A stretch of 64,000 nucleotides of DNA from Paracoccaceae bacterium (lineage in GTDB: Bacteria > Pseudomonadota > Alphaproteobacteria > Rhodobacterales > Rhodobacteraceae). Below the pieces are notes generated by a model, which worked only from the letters and a program-made list of their open reading frames with translations, was not told the origin of the DNA and made no database searches. Below are positions 43,973 to 52,513 of this stretch, one piece after another. The stretch is taken from NCBI GenBank assembly GCA_024226455.1, contig JAAELR010000260.1:16211-80210 (forward strand). The letters are read 5' to 3'. Position 1 is the first letter of the stretch, and each line of letters begins with the position of its first letter. The position numbers and the translations under genes were made by a program.

Positions 43973-44107
43973 ATGCTCACGATCCTGAAATTCATCGCGA
44001 TCCTTCTGGTGCTTGGGGCGATCGGGGTGGTCGGCTATGCCTATCTCGGCGACATGTCGCCCGATCAACGGGACATAACGGCACCGGTGACGCTGGATGT
44101 GGACTAG
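43973..44107 (+). CDS. 44-residue membrane-anchored peptide
   Basis: A short gene starting MLTILKFIAILLVLGAIG, with one hydrophobic helix (residues 4-24) and a short tail GDMSPDQRDITAPVTLDVD outside or inside the membrane. Its end overlaps the start of the next gene by 11 bases, suggesting coupled translation. It is divergent from aroK. Function unknown, but the conserved-looking arrangement aroK / small peptide / large unknown gene / xerD suggests it is real. Confidence 0.55.
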   Translation: MLTILKFIAILLVLGAIGVVGYAYLGDMSPDQRDITAPVTLDVD

Positions 44108-45632
44108 GGGTGCCATAGCTGGGGCCGTTTTTGGCCTTAACTGCGGCTGCGCCGGTGCCGAAACACCGCTCTCGGCCATCGACTGGCTGAGCGAAAGCAT
44201 CGAGACCACGGCCATGACACTGCCGGTGCTACCGCGCGAAGAGGCGGTAAGCCAAGGCGTCGGGACCGAGGTGATCACCGTTACACCGCTGGAAGCGGTC
44301 AGCGCCGATTCGGTGGGGCTGTTGCCGGCCAGTGTCACCGGGCTGCCGATCGGTCTTTGGGGACGCACGCCAAGCGCCGAATTGGCGGGGCTGTTTGGCA
44401 GGCTCGACACCGGGCTGTTGCCGGCGATGCGCGAGTTGGTCTTCACCCTGCTTCTTGCAGAGCTGAACCCGCCCGCCGACAGCGACGCCACCGGGCAGCT
44501 GTTTCTGGCGCGAATCGACACACTTTTGGGCCTTGGCGCGGTAGAACAGGCGCAGGCTCTGTTGGAACGCGCAGGAACCGACGCGCCAGAGCGCTTTCGC
44601 CGCTGGTTCGACGCCAGCCTGCTGACCGGCACCGAGGACGCCGCCTGCGAGAAACTGCGCGCTGCCCCGGGGCTGGCGCCGACTTTTCCCGCGCGGATCT
44701 TCTGTCTGGCGCGCGGCGGCGACTGGAATGCCGCCGCGCTGACGCTGCAGACCGGTCGGGCGCTGGGGGCGATCACCGAAGCCGAGGACGCGCTGCTGGC
44801 GCGGTTCCTCGACCCGGACCTGGCCGAAGGCGCAGCACCGCTGCCGCGGCCCTCACGCCCCAGCCCGCTGGTCTATCGGCTTTACGAGGCGATCGGACAA
44901 CCACTGCCGACCACCACCCTGCCGCTTGCCTTCGCCCAGGCCGATCTGCGCGCCAATACCGGCTGGAAACCCCGGATCGAAGCCGCCGAGCGTCTGGCGC
45001 GCAGCGGTGCGGCGCCCGGCAACCTGCTGCTGGGGCTTTATACCGAACGCAAGCCCGCCGCCTCGGGCGGGGTCTGGGACCGGGCCGCGGCGATCCGGCG
45101 GCTCGATGGCGCGCTAGAGGCGGGAAAGGCCGAAGCGGTGGCGGCCAGCCTGCCCGCCGCTTGGGACGCGATGCATCAGATGCAGCTCGAGACGGTGTTT
45201 GCCGGGATCTATGCCGACAAACTGGCGGCTCATGCGCTATCGGGCCCGGCGGCCGCCCTGGCCTTCCGCATCGCGCTGTTGACCGGCAATTATGAGACCG
45301 CCGCCGCTGGCCGCGCCCCCGCCGATGCCGAAGAGCGGTTTCTCAAGGCCGTGGCGCGCGGCGATCTGGCCGGAACCGTGGCGCCGGATGAATTTGCCCA
45401 GGCCATTGCCGACGGGTTCCGCGCCACCACGGCGCCGCAGCCGCTGGCCCGGCTGGTGGCAGGCGGTGAGTTGGGGGCTGCCATCCTGCAAGCCGTCGCC
45501 ATGGCCGGCGAGGGTGCGCTTGGTGATCTGGGAGAGTTGACCGAGGCGATCGCCTTTTTCCGTGCCATCGGGCTTGAGGATGTAGCCCGGCGCGTCGCGC
45601 TGCAAGTGATGATCCTGGACCCGCGCGGATGA
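44097..45632 (+). CDS. Exported protein of unknown function, upstream of xerD
   Basis: A 511-residue Ala- and Leu-rich protein with a putative signal peptide (MWTRGAIAGAVFGLNCGCAG, cleavage near AGAE). The body is helical with repeated Ala-Leu-Ala patterns such as LLGLGAVEQAQALLERAG, suggestive of TPR-like alpha solenoid, but no family was recognised. It overlaps the start of xerD by four bases and the small peptide gene by 11, so the three form an operon. A membrane or periplasmic scaffold role is possible, unproven. Confidence 0.7.
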   Translation: MWTRGAIAGAVFGLNCGCAGAETPLSAIDWLSESIETTAMTLPVLPREEAVSQGVGTEVITVTPLEAVSADSVGLLPASVTGLPIGLWGRTPSAELAGLFGRLDTGLLPAMRELVFTLLLAELNPPADSDATGQLFLARIDTLLGLGAVEQAQALLERAGTDAPERFRRWFDASLLTGTEDAACEKLRAAPGLAPTFPARIFCLARGGDWNAAALTLQTGRALGAITEAEDALLARFLDPDLAEGAAPLPRPSRPSPLVYRLYEAIGQPLPTTTLPLAFAQADLRANTGWKPRIEAAERLARSGAAPGNLLLGLYTERKPAASGGVWDRAAAIRRLDGALEAGKAEAVAASLPAAWDAMHQMQLETVFAGIYADKLAAHALSGPAAALAFRIALLTGNYETAAAGRAPADAEERFLKAVARGDLAGTVAPDEFAQAIADGFRATTAPQPLARLVAGGELGAAILQAVAMAGEGALGDLGELTEAIAFFRAIGLEDVARRVALQVMILDPRG

Positions 45633-46555
45633 GCCTGCGCTGGATCCAGACCTTTCTGGATGCCCAGGCCGCCGAGCTTGACGCTGCCACCAACACCCAA
45701 CTGGCCTATGCGAGAGATCTCAAGGACTTTCTTGGCTGGCTGGAGCCGCGAGGCCAGACAATGCAAAGCGCCAGCCGCGAGGATGTAGAGGCCTATCTTA
45801 TCCACTGCGACGCCCAGCGGCTGGCGCGCGCGACCCGGGCGCGGCGGCTGTCGGCGATCCGACAGTTGTTTCGCTTTGCCTTCGAGGAAGGCTGGCGCGG
45901 CGACAACCCGGCGATCCAGATCACGGGGCCGGGAAAGGCAAAGTCGCTGCCCAGGACGTTGAGCGTGGAAGAGGTCGACCGATTGCTTCAGGCGGCGCGG
46001 GACCACGGTCGCACCAGGCGGGACCGGCTGCGCAACACGTGCCTGCTAGAGCTGCTCTATGCCACCGGCATGCGGGTCAGCGAACTGGTGCAGCTGCCCG
46101 TCTCGGCCGCCCGAGGCGACCCGCGCATGCTGCTGGTGCTGGGCAAGGGCGGCAAGGAACGAATGGTTCCCCTGTCTCCGCCGGCGCGCGCGGCGCTGGC
46201 CGAATGGCTGAAGGCCCGCGATGACGCCGAGGATTCTGCCCGGGCAAAGGGTGCTGCGCCGTCGCGTTTCCTGTTTCCCTCACGCGGCAAGGCGGGGCAT
46301 CTGACCCGGCACAGGTTCTACATGCTGATCAAGGAACTGGCGGTGGCGGGTGCGGTTCCGCCCGACAGGGTGACGCCGCACACCTTGCGCCACGCCTTTG
46401 CCACGCACCTGCTGGCCGGCGGTGCCGACCTGCGCGCGATCCAGACCCTGCTGGGGCATGCCGATATCTCGACCACGGAAATCTACACCCATGTGCTGGA
46501 CGAACGCCTGAAAGAACTGGTGCTGGACCATCATCCGCTGGCCAGGGACGGCTGA
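45629..46555 (+). CDS. xerD: Site-specific tyrosine recombinase XerD
   Basis: A 308-residue recombinase that with XerC resolves chromosome dimers at dif. An amino-terminal SAM-like core-binding domain (to about residue 95) precedes the catalytic domain with the RHRHY residues: Arg in ATGMRVSEL, the Lys-bearing GKGGKERMVPL hairpin, HTLRHAFATHLL (His and Arg), and LLGHADISTTEIYTHV (His and the nucleophile Tyr). It is the downstream gene of an operon with an unknown exported protein. Length and motifs fit Xer rather than a phage integrase. Confidence 0.92.
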   Translation: MSLRWIQTFLDAQAAELDAATNTQLAYARDLKDFLGWLEPRGQTMQSASREDVEAYLIHCDAQRLARATRARRLSAIRQLFRFAFEEGWRGDNPAIQITGPGKAKSLPRTLSVEEVDRLLQAARDHGRTRRDRLRNTCLLELLYATGMRVSELVQLPVSAARGDPRMLLVLGKGGKERMVPLSPPARAALAEWLKARDDAEDSARAKGAAPSRFLFPSRGKAGHLTRHRFYMLIKELAVAGAVPPDRVTPHTLRHAFATHLLAGGADLRAIQTLLGHADISTTEIYTHVLDERLKELVLDHHPLARDG

Positions 46556-46751
46556 ACCGGTAGACAGTTGCTCGCAGAAACCCTTTCACCGCCGGCGCAT
46601 TGCGTTTGGCCGGTCCTCGTTGGTCAGCGCTCTGCCAGCCGCGGCATTTGTCGCCTGCAGGCCGGAACCTGGACCGCATCGCAACCGCCTTTCTTGAAAG
46701 CCCGGCCCCGGCACCCCATAAGGTGACGAACCTCTAAAAAGAACAAGCGCC

Positions 46752-48059
46752 ATGCAAACCGCCTCACCCATCCTTGATACCGCCTTCTGGATCACCGCCG
46801 CCGCCATCGCCGCGCTGCTGATCCTGTCTGCCTTCTTTTCCGGCTCTGAAACCGCGCTGACCGCCGCCAGCCGCGGCAAGCTGCGATCCCAGGCCGACAA
46901 GGGCAACCGGGGCGCCGACCGCGCGCTGAAGATCACCGAGGATAACGAGCGCCTGATCGGTTCGGTGCTGCTGGGCAACAACCTGGTCAACATCCTGGCC
47001 ACCTCGCTGGCCACGGCGCTCTTCACCCGCGCTTTCGGGGAATCCGGCGTCGCACTGGCGACACTGGTGATGACCCTGCTGGTGCTGATCTTCGCAGAGG
47101 TGCTGCCCAAGACCTACGCCATCACCAATGCTGAACGCGCCGCAGCCCTGGTCTCGCCGGTCATCCGCGTCGTCATCCTGGTCTTCGCCCCCATCGTCAG
47201 CGCCGTACGCGCCCTGGTGCGCGGCATCCTGGCGCTATTCGGCGTGCGCACCGATCCGGCCAGCCAGATCCTGGCGGTGCGTGAAGAGATCGCAGGCGCC
47301 ATATCGCTGGGCCATTCCGAGGGCGCGGTGGAAAAGGAAGACCGCGACCGTCTGCTCGGCGCGCTCGACCTGGGCGACCGCACCGTCGACGAGATCATGC
47401 GCCACCGCAGCGACATAGAGATGATCGACGGCGGCCTGCCCCCGCGCGACATCCTAGAGCAATGCCTCGCCTCGGCCCATACCCGCCTGCCCGTCTGGCG
47501 CGGCGAGGCGGAAAACATCATCGGCGTGATCCACGCCAAGGACCTGCTGCGCGCCATGTATGCGCGGTTCCGCGAGGCCGACGACCCGGCCACCGCCTTT
47601 CAGGGGGTCAACGTGCAGGACGTGGCGATGGAACCCTATTTTGTGCCAGAGACCACCACGCTGGACGACCAGATGCGCCAGTTTCTGCGGCGCCACACGC
47701 ATTTCGCGCTGGTGGTGGATGAATATGGCAGCCTGCAGGGGCTGATCACGCTTGAGGACATCCTCGAAGAGATCGTCGGTGAGATCACCGACGAGTTCGA
47801 TCTGGACGCCGACAACCCGATCCGCCGCACCGAAGACGGGCATTTCCTGATCGACGGCGCGATGACCATCCGCGACCTCAATCGCGCCACCGACTGGAAC
47901 CTGCCCGACGATGAGGCCAACACCATCGCCGGTCTGGTGATCCACGAGGCGCAGATGATCCCAACCCAGGGCCAGGTGTTCAGCTTTCACGGCTTCCGCT
48001 TCGAGGTGGCCGCGCGCGAGGCCAACCGAGTCACTCGCCTGAAGGTGCGGCATTTGTAA
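46752..48059 (+). CDS. CNNM/CorC-type transporter (DUF21, CBS pair, CorC/HlyC domain)
   Basis: A 435-residue inner-membrane protein. The amino-terminal DUF21 domain has three to four helices with FFSGSETALTAASRGKL, typical of the CNNM/CorC family linked to magnesium export. It is followed by two CBS domains (about 190-320, with RHRSDIEMIDG and HTHFALVVDEYGSLQGLITLEDILEEIVG) and a carboxy CorC_HlyC domain ending RVTRLKVRHL. Substrate is inferred from family only. Confidence 0.88.
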   Translation: MQTASPILDTAFWITAAAIAALLILSAFFSGSETALTAASRGKLRSQADKGNRGADRALKITEDNERLIGSVLLGNNLVNILATSLATALFTRAFGESGVALATLVMTLLVLIFAEVLPKTYAITNAERAAALVSPVIRVVILVFAPIVSAVRALVRGILALFGVRTDPASQILAVREEIAGAISLGHSEGAVEKEDRDRLLGALDLGDRTVDEIMRHRSDIEMIDGGLPPRDILEQCLASAHTRLPVWRGEAENIIGVIHAKDLLRAMYARFREADDPATAFQGVNVQDVAMEPYFVPETTTLDDQMRQFLRRHTHFALVVDEYGSLQGLITLEDILEEIVGEITDEFDLDADNPIRRTEDGHFLIDGAMTIRDLNRATDWNLPDDEANTIAGLVIHEAQMIPTQGQVFSFHGFRFEVAAREANRVTRLKVRHL

Positions 48060-48178
48060 CCGCAGGCCTGCCGGCGCCGCGATGAGAGCATTTCCGCCAA
48101 GGTGAAGCACGAGCGTTGACCCTGCTGGATGCCTTAGCGCATGCTGTCGGCATGGGTTTTCATGCAGGGGGTAATGCG

Positions 48179-49444
48179 ATGCGCTATCTGGCACTGATTT
48201 TCTTGGGGCTTTTCCATGCAACCGCCGCACAGGCGTTCTGCGGCTTCTACGTGGCCCGCGCCGACGGCGAACTCTTCAACGAGGCCAGCCGCGTGGTCTA
48301 TGTGCGCGACAAGCAGCGCTCTGTGATCACCATGGCCAGCGACTATCGTGGCCCGGCGGCGGATTTCGCCATGATCGTGCCCGCCCCCACCGTGCTGCAG
48401 CGCCACCAGATCAAGACGGTGAAGGCCGACACCATCGCCCATCTCGATGCCTATTCGGCGCCACGGCTGGTGGAATATCACGACCACGACCCCTGCGCGC
48501 CGCTGGTCGAACCAATGGTAATGATGTCCGCACCCGAGAATACCATGCGCGGACGCGGCCCCGGCGCCCTCGGCGTCACGGTAGAGGCGGAGTACGCCGT
48601 CGGCGTCTACGATATCGCCATCCTGTCGGCCAATGAGAGCGACGGGCTGGTCACCTATCTGCGTCAGGAGGGCTACAGGATCCCCGGCGGGGCCGAACTG
48701 GTGCTGGCAGACTATATCGCCGACGGCATGAAATTCTTCGTCGCCCGCGTCAACCTGCAACGCCACGATGCCGGCGGGGCACAGGAACTGCCGCCCCTGC
48801 AGATCAGCTTTCAAAGCGCCAAGTTCATGCTACCCCTGCAGCTTGGCAAGATCAACGCCGACACCGAACAGCAGGTGCTGCTGATGGCGCTCACCCGCTC
48901 TGGCCGCGTCGAGGCGGCGAATTACGCCAACGCGCGCATCCCGTCCAATTTCGGCGTGCCCGGTTTTGTCGAAGACCAGTTCGGCCCCTTCTACAAGCGC
49001 CTGTTCCAGACCACCGCCAGACCCGACACCGTGGTCACCGAATACGCCTGGGACATGGCCTGGTGCGACCCCTGCGCCGCCGATCCGCTAAGCGCCGAAG
49101 AGCTGCGCGAACTGGGTGCCACCTGGGCCGAGCCCGGCGCCAATGCCGGCCAGGACGTCTTTGTCACGCGGATGCATTTCCGCTACGACAAGTCCGGCTT
49201 CCAGCGTGACCTTCTGATGAAGGTCACGAACGACCGCGAGAATTTCCAGGGCCGCTATGTCATGAGCCACCCATATGAGGGCGAAATGTCCTGCCCGCAG
49301 GCGCGCGACTACATCAAACAGACCCGCAGGCGCCTGATGACAGAGGCCGAGACGCTGGCCCGGTTGACCGGTTGGTCGCTGCGCGACGTCGACCGGCGGG
49401 TGCGCCGCAGCGTGCCGCCGATCTACCGCTATCTGCGCCGCTAG
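48179..49444 (+). CDS. DUF2330 exported protein
   Basis: A 421-residue protein with a signal peptide (MRYLALIFLGLFHATAAQA) directly followed by FCGFYVARADGELFNEAS, the hallmark start of DUF2330 proteins. The family has no known activity. The rest is mixed alpha/beta with several cysteines (DPCAPLVEP, WCDPCAADP) that could form disulfides in the periplasm. The ATG at 48179 is used; upstream frame lacks signal-peptide features. Convergent with the HerA-like gene. Confidence 0.75.
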   Translation: MRYLALIFLGLFHATAAQAFCGFYVARADGELFNEASRVVYVRDKQRSVITMASDYRGPAADFAMIVPAPTVLQRHQIKTVKADTIAHLDAYSAPRLVEYHDHDPCAPLVEPMVMMSAPENTMRGRGPGALGVTVEAEYAVGVYDIAILSANESDGLVTYLRQEGYRIPGGAELVLADYIADGMKFFVARVNLQRHDAGGAQELPPLQISFQSAKFMLPLQLGKINADTEQQVLLMALTRSGRVEAANYANARIPSNFGVPGFVEDQFGPFYKRLFQTTARPDTVVTEYAWDMAWCDPCAADPLSAEELRELGATWAEPGANAGQDVFVTRMHFRYDKSGFQRDLLMKVTNDRENFQGRYVMSHPYEGEMSCPQARDYIKQTRRRLMTEAETLARLTGWSLRDVDRRVRRSVPPIYRYLRR

Positions 49445-49457
49445 AAACCGGGCACCC

Positions 49458-49478
49458 GCCGGGGGGCGGCCCCCCGGC
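49458..49478. repeat. GC-rich palindromic hairpin, second copy of the family at 36851
   Basis: 9-bp arms GCCGGGGGG and CCCCCCGGC with a CGG loop, 14 bases after the DUF2330 stop. The core 19 bases match 36854-36872 at 18 positions. It may act as terminator of the plus-strand gene. Confidence 0.55.
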
Positions 49479-49657
49479 CCCCGGGATACCCTCAGCCAGA
49501 TGAAGGGGCCGGGATTGGCATGGGGTTCGGTCGACTCCAGCCCAATCGAAGCATATCTGTATCCGGCAACTTCTGCCCTGTTTTGACGCCGGAACGAAGC
49601 GGCGCCTGGAAATCTTCTGAATGAAAGCCGCGCGGCAGCGCGTCATTTTGATACCGC

Positions 49658-51253
49658 CTACCTGCCCTTGAAGAGCCCGCCGAAGATGCCACGCACCAGC
49701 CGGCGCCCGGTGGTGCCTTTGAGTTCCTTGATCACCGCCTCGCCGATGGCACTGCCGAACGTGTCCTTCTTGCGCGGCCTGCCGATCCGGCGCGAGGTTG
49801 ACCGCACGCCGCCCGTCGAATAGCGCCGGGCGGCGCGGAACTCGCGTTCCTGCACCTCCAGCCTCTCCTCTTCGGCCTCGGCGGCCTCGGCCGCGCGGGC
49901 TGCGGCAGCGGCGCGCGCCTTCAGACGCTCATAGGCGCTGTCGCGGTCGCGCAGGGTCTCGTATTTGCCCGCCACCGGCGAAGCCTCTATCACCGCGCGC
50001 CGCGCGGATTTGGAAATCGGCCCCAGCTGCGACGAAGGCGGCCTGATCAGGGTGCGCTCTGCCACCCCCGGCACGCCCTTCTTCTGCAGCATGGAGGTCA
50101 CCGCCTCGCCGACACCAACCTCGCGAATCGCTGTCTCGATATCGAAGCGCGGATTTTCCCGATAGGTCTGTGCGGCGCGGTGCAGCGCCTGCTTGTCGCG
50201 CGCGGTGAAGGCGCGCAGCGCATGCTGCACCCGGTTGCCAAGCTGACCCAGCACGTCCTCTGGCACATCCGCCGGGTTCTGGGTGATGAAATAGACCCCC
50301 ACCCCCTTTGACCGGATCAAACGGGCCACCTGCTCAACCTTGTCGATCAGCGCCTTGGGAGCGTCATCAAAAAGCAGATGCGCCTCGTCGAAGAAGAATA
50401 CCAGCCGGGGCTTGTCGGGATCGCCAATCTCGGGCAGCTCCTCGAACAGCTCGCTCAGAAGCCACAGCAAAAAGGTGGCGTAAAGCGCAGGCGAGGCCAT
50501 CAGCTTGTCGGCGGCCAGGATGTTGACGCGGCCCTGCCCGTCTTGGGTGGTGCGCATCAGGTCGGCCAGTTCCAGGGCCGGTTCGCCAAACAGATTGGCC
50601 CCGCCCTGATTCTCCAGCACCAGCAACCGGCGCTGGATCGCCCCGATAGAGGCGTTCGAGATATGGCCGTATTCCAGGCTCAGCTGCGGCGCGTTCTCGC
50701 CCACATGCACCAGCAAGGCCCGCAGATCGCGCAGGTCCAGCAGCGGCAGCCCCTCTTCGTCGGAAAGCCGGAAGGCGATGTTCAGCACACCTTCCTGGGC
50801 CTCGCTGAGATCCAGCATCCGGCTCAGCAGCAACGGCCCCATCTCGGCCATCGTGGTGCGCACAGGATGGCCCTGCTCGCCGAAGAGATCCCAGAAAGTG
50901 ACCGGAAAAGCCTCGTAGGCATAATCGTCGAAACCGATGGTCGCGGCTCGCTTCATGAACGCCGTGTGCAGCTTGAACCCCTCAGAGCCGCTCGCCGCCA
51001 GGCCGGAAAGATCGCCCTTCACATCCGACAGAAAGACCGGCACGCCGGCCTTGGAAAACCCCTCTGCCATGATCTGCAATGTCACCGTCTTGCCGGTTCC
51101 GGTAGCACCCGCGACCAGCCCGTGGCGGTTGGCATATTTGAGCGTCAACCCCTGCGGCGTGCCGTACTCCTCACCGCCACCACCCATATAGATCCTGTCG
51201 TTCATATCGCCTGCCCCGGTTCCGCCAAAAAAGCTTTCACCGCCAAAATACAT
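49658..51253 (-). CDS. HerA-like ATPase (DUF853)
   Basis: A 531-residue P-loop ATPase of the helicase HerA carboxy-terminal-like DUF853 family. Walker A is GATGTGKTVTLQ (49-60) and Walker B is LVFFFDEAHLLFDD near residue 290, with the ITQNPADVP motif after it. A carboxy tail is highly charged and probably coiled-coil (AAAARAAEAAEAEEERLEVQ). These proteins are widespread; their DNA role is uncertain. An alternative start at residue 17 (MNDRIYMGGGG) is possible and neither start has a clear ribosome site. Confidence 0.85.
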   Translation of the reverse strand: MYFGGESFFGGTGAGDMNDRIYMGGGGEEYGTPQGLTLKYANRHGLVAGATGTGKTVTLQIMAEGFSKAGVPVFLSDVKGDLSGLAASGSEGFKLHTAFMKRAATIGFDDYAYEAFPVTFWDLFGEQGHPVRTTMAEMGPLLLSRMLDLSEAQEGVLNIAFRLSDEEGLPLLDLRDLRALLVHVGENAPQLSLEYGHISNASIGAIQRRLLVLENQGGANLFGEPALELADLMRTTQDGQGRVNILAADKLMASPALYATFLLWLLSELFEELPEIGDPDKPRLVFFFDEAHLLFDDAPKALIDKVEQVARLIRSKGVGVYFITQNPADVPEDVLGQLGNRVQHALRAFTARDKQALHRAAQTYRENPRFDIETAIREVGVGEAVTSMLQKKGVPGVAERTLIRPPSSQLGPISKSARRAVIEASPVAGKYETLRDRDSAYERLKARAAAAARAAEAAEAEEERLEVQEREFRAARRYSTGGVRSTSRRIGRPRKKDTFGSAIGEAVIKELKGTTGRRLVRGIFGGLFKGR

Positions 51254-51334
51254 TCTTAACCGTTTTGTGCCACTCTTCTATCTGTCCGGAGGCATATCTT
51301 GTGTGTTCCGGATTGACTTCCTCCCTGTCAGACT

Positions 51335-51363
51335 GGCCGCGCTCATGGGCGCGGCCTTTTTTT
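51335..51363 (+). terminator. Rho-independent terminator
   Basis: Perfect 8-bp arms GGCCGCGC and GCGCGGCC with a six-base loop, followed by seven T. It reads rightward and has no annotated gene before it on that strand, so it may end a short untranslated RNA starting between 51254 and 51310. Confidence 0.75.
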
Positions 51364-51402
51364 CGTCAGCCTGCCTGCCGAGAATCGCAAAAAACTTCCC
51401 TG

Positions 51403-51431
51403 TTGACGCAAGACCGCGAACACCATACCCT
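51403..51431 (+). promoter_or_regulatory. Candidate promoter of a small RNA
   Basis: TTGACG and TACCCT are separated by 17 bases. Transcription would begin near 51438 and could end at the hairpin at 51480-51510. Confidence 0.45.
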
Positions 51432-51437
51432 GCGCCA

Positions 51438-51510
51438 CGCTAATAAGTCGGCTAGTCCGGCAGGGAGAGAAACAATTCAAAAAAGGGGCCTCCTCGCGGG
51501 GCCCCTTTTT
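51438..51510 (+). ncRNA. Possible small RNA between the HerA-like and IalB-like genes
   Basis: The predicted transcript of about 73 bases runs from the candidate promoter to a terminator hairpin. It contains GGCAGGGAGAG, and the terminator loop contains CCTCCTCG, resembling the anti-ribosome-site loop sequences seen in Rhodobacter cuckoo-type sRNAs. No matching open frame exists. It is a proposal based on layout only; the 375 bases between 51254 and 51629 otherwise hold only the terminator at 51335 and the ialB-like promoter. Confidence 0.35.
51480..51510. terminator. Symmetric terminator hairpin
   Basis: Arms AAAAAGGGGCC and GGCCCCTTTTT with a nine-base loop can terminate on both strands. 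Confidence 0.7.
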
Positions 51511-51562
51511 CATACACCGGCGCCAGCATCTGCAGATTACCGCGCCCGTTGTCAATTCTGCG

Positions 51563-51591
51563 CTGACAGTCCCGCAACCCCATGCTACATC
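51563..51591 (+). promoter_or_regulatory. Candidate promoter of the IalB-like gene
   Basis: CTGACA and TACATC are separated by 17 bases and end 39 bases before the ATG at 51630. Confidence 0.4.
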
Positions 51592-51629
51592 AACGCAATA
51601 GTATGACACTGGCGATCAATGGACACCGC

Positions 51630-52256
51630 ATGACCCACCTGAGCAAGACACTGCCGTTGCTGATGCTTCTGGCCATGGCGGCGCCAGCCCTGGCGCAAAG
51701 CACCGAAACCGGATCCGAGGACGACACTGGCGAAACGCCGAACCCGCTGGAACTGTCGATGGGCGAAGAGGCCTCAGACAATTCCCCAGGCGAGATGAAG
51801 GTAGGCGATATCTATGTCGCCGGCGAGCATGGCGACTGGGAACAGCGTTGCATCAAGGCCGAAAGCGGCACCGATCCCTGCCAGTTGTACCAGTTGCTGG
51901 ATGACGGCAATGGTAACCCTGTGGCCGAGATCAACGTATTCCCGATCGGTGGCGAAGGTCAGCCCGCCGCTGGCGCCACGGTGATCACTCCGCTCGAAAC
52001 CCTGCTGACCCAGCAGCTTGGCATGTCCGTCGATGGCGGCCCGGTCAAGAAATACCCCTATAGCTGGTGCAGCAAGGTCGGCTGTTTCAGCCGCATCGGC
52101 TATACCCAGGCCGACATCGATGCCTTCAAGCGTGGCATCAATGCAGCATTGATCATCGTACCTGTGGCGGCGCCGGACCAGAAGGTGACCCTCACCGTCT
52201 CGCTGAAGGGCTTTACCGCAGGTTTCGACGCCGTCGCGGCCAGCGCGGCCCAGTGA
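51630..52256 (+). CDS. Invasion-associated locus B (IalB) family periplasmic protein
   Basis: A 208-residue exported protein with signal peptide (MTHLSKTLPLLMLLAMAAPALAQ) and a low-complexity acidic linker to about residue 60. The body matches the IalB family: GDWEQRCIKAESGTDPCQLYQLL, with conserved cysteines, and KKYPYSWCSKVGCFSRIGYT. IalB was named for Bartonella erythrocyte entry, but homologues are common in non-pathogenic alphaproteobacteria with unknown roles. The ATG at 51630 is favoured; ATGs at 51603 and 51582 would put residues before the signal peptide. Two hairpins follow the gene. Confidence 0.85.
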   Translation: MTHLSKTLPLLMLLAMAAPALAQSTETGSEDDTGETPNPLELSMGEEASDNSPGEMKVGDIYVAGEHGDWEQRCIKAESGTDPCQLYQLLDDGNGNPVAEINVFPIGGEGQPAAGATVITPLETLLTQQLGMSVDGGPVKKYPYSWCSKVGCFSRIGYTQADIDAFKRGINAALIIVPVAAPDQKVTLTVSLKGFTAGFDAVAASAAQ

Positions 52257-52347
52257 AGCGTTTCGCGGGAGTAGCTGAAACACAAGTGGACCGATTGTTT
52301 CGTTTGAGCCGAAGGCGAAAGGCGTAGCACAATGGTGCAATGGTGCG

Positions 52348-52394
52348 GGCGTTTCCAGAAACGCCAAAGGGGCCGGACGCTCATCGGCCCCTTT
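52348..52394 (+). terminator. Tandem terminator hairpins after the IalB-like gene
   Basis: GGCGTTT/AAACGCC (52348-52365, CCAG loop) is followed at once by AAAGGGGCCG/CGGCCCCTTT (52366-52394). Just upstream the octamer AATGGTGC occurs twice in tandem. The second hairpin is symmetric and could stop the convergent ketosynthase transcript too. Confidence 0.6.
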
Positions 52395-52400
52395 CGGGAT

Positions 52401-52460
52401 CTCCTCGCTTGTGACCAGCGTCCGGAAATGTCGCCAGACATGCCCGCGCCAAGCGAGGAG
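52401..52460. other. Long inverted repeat with an internal hairpin
   Basis: CTCCTCGCTT (52401-52410) and AAGCGAGGAG (52451-52460) are perfectly complementary around 40 bases, which contain a further ATGTC/GACAT hairpin. It lies 54 bases downstream of the end of the ketosynthase gene. The role is unknown; a folded 3' untranslated structure is possible. Confidence 0.4.
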
Positions 52461-52513
52461 CGCTGCGAAGCGAGCGATGAGCGCCGCCCCGAAAACCGCG
52501 TTTCGCCGACGGC

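Noticed and set aside
51265..51606. 113-codon plus-strand frame in the gap before the IalB-like gene
   Set aside because: It crosses two strong terminators and has no coherent protein features.
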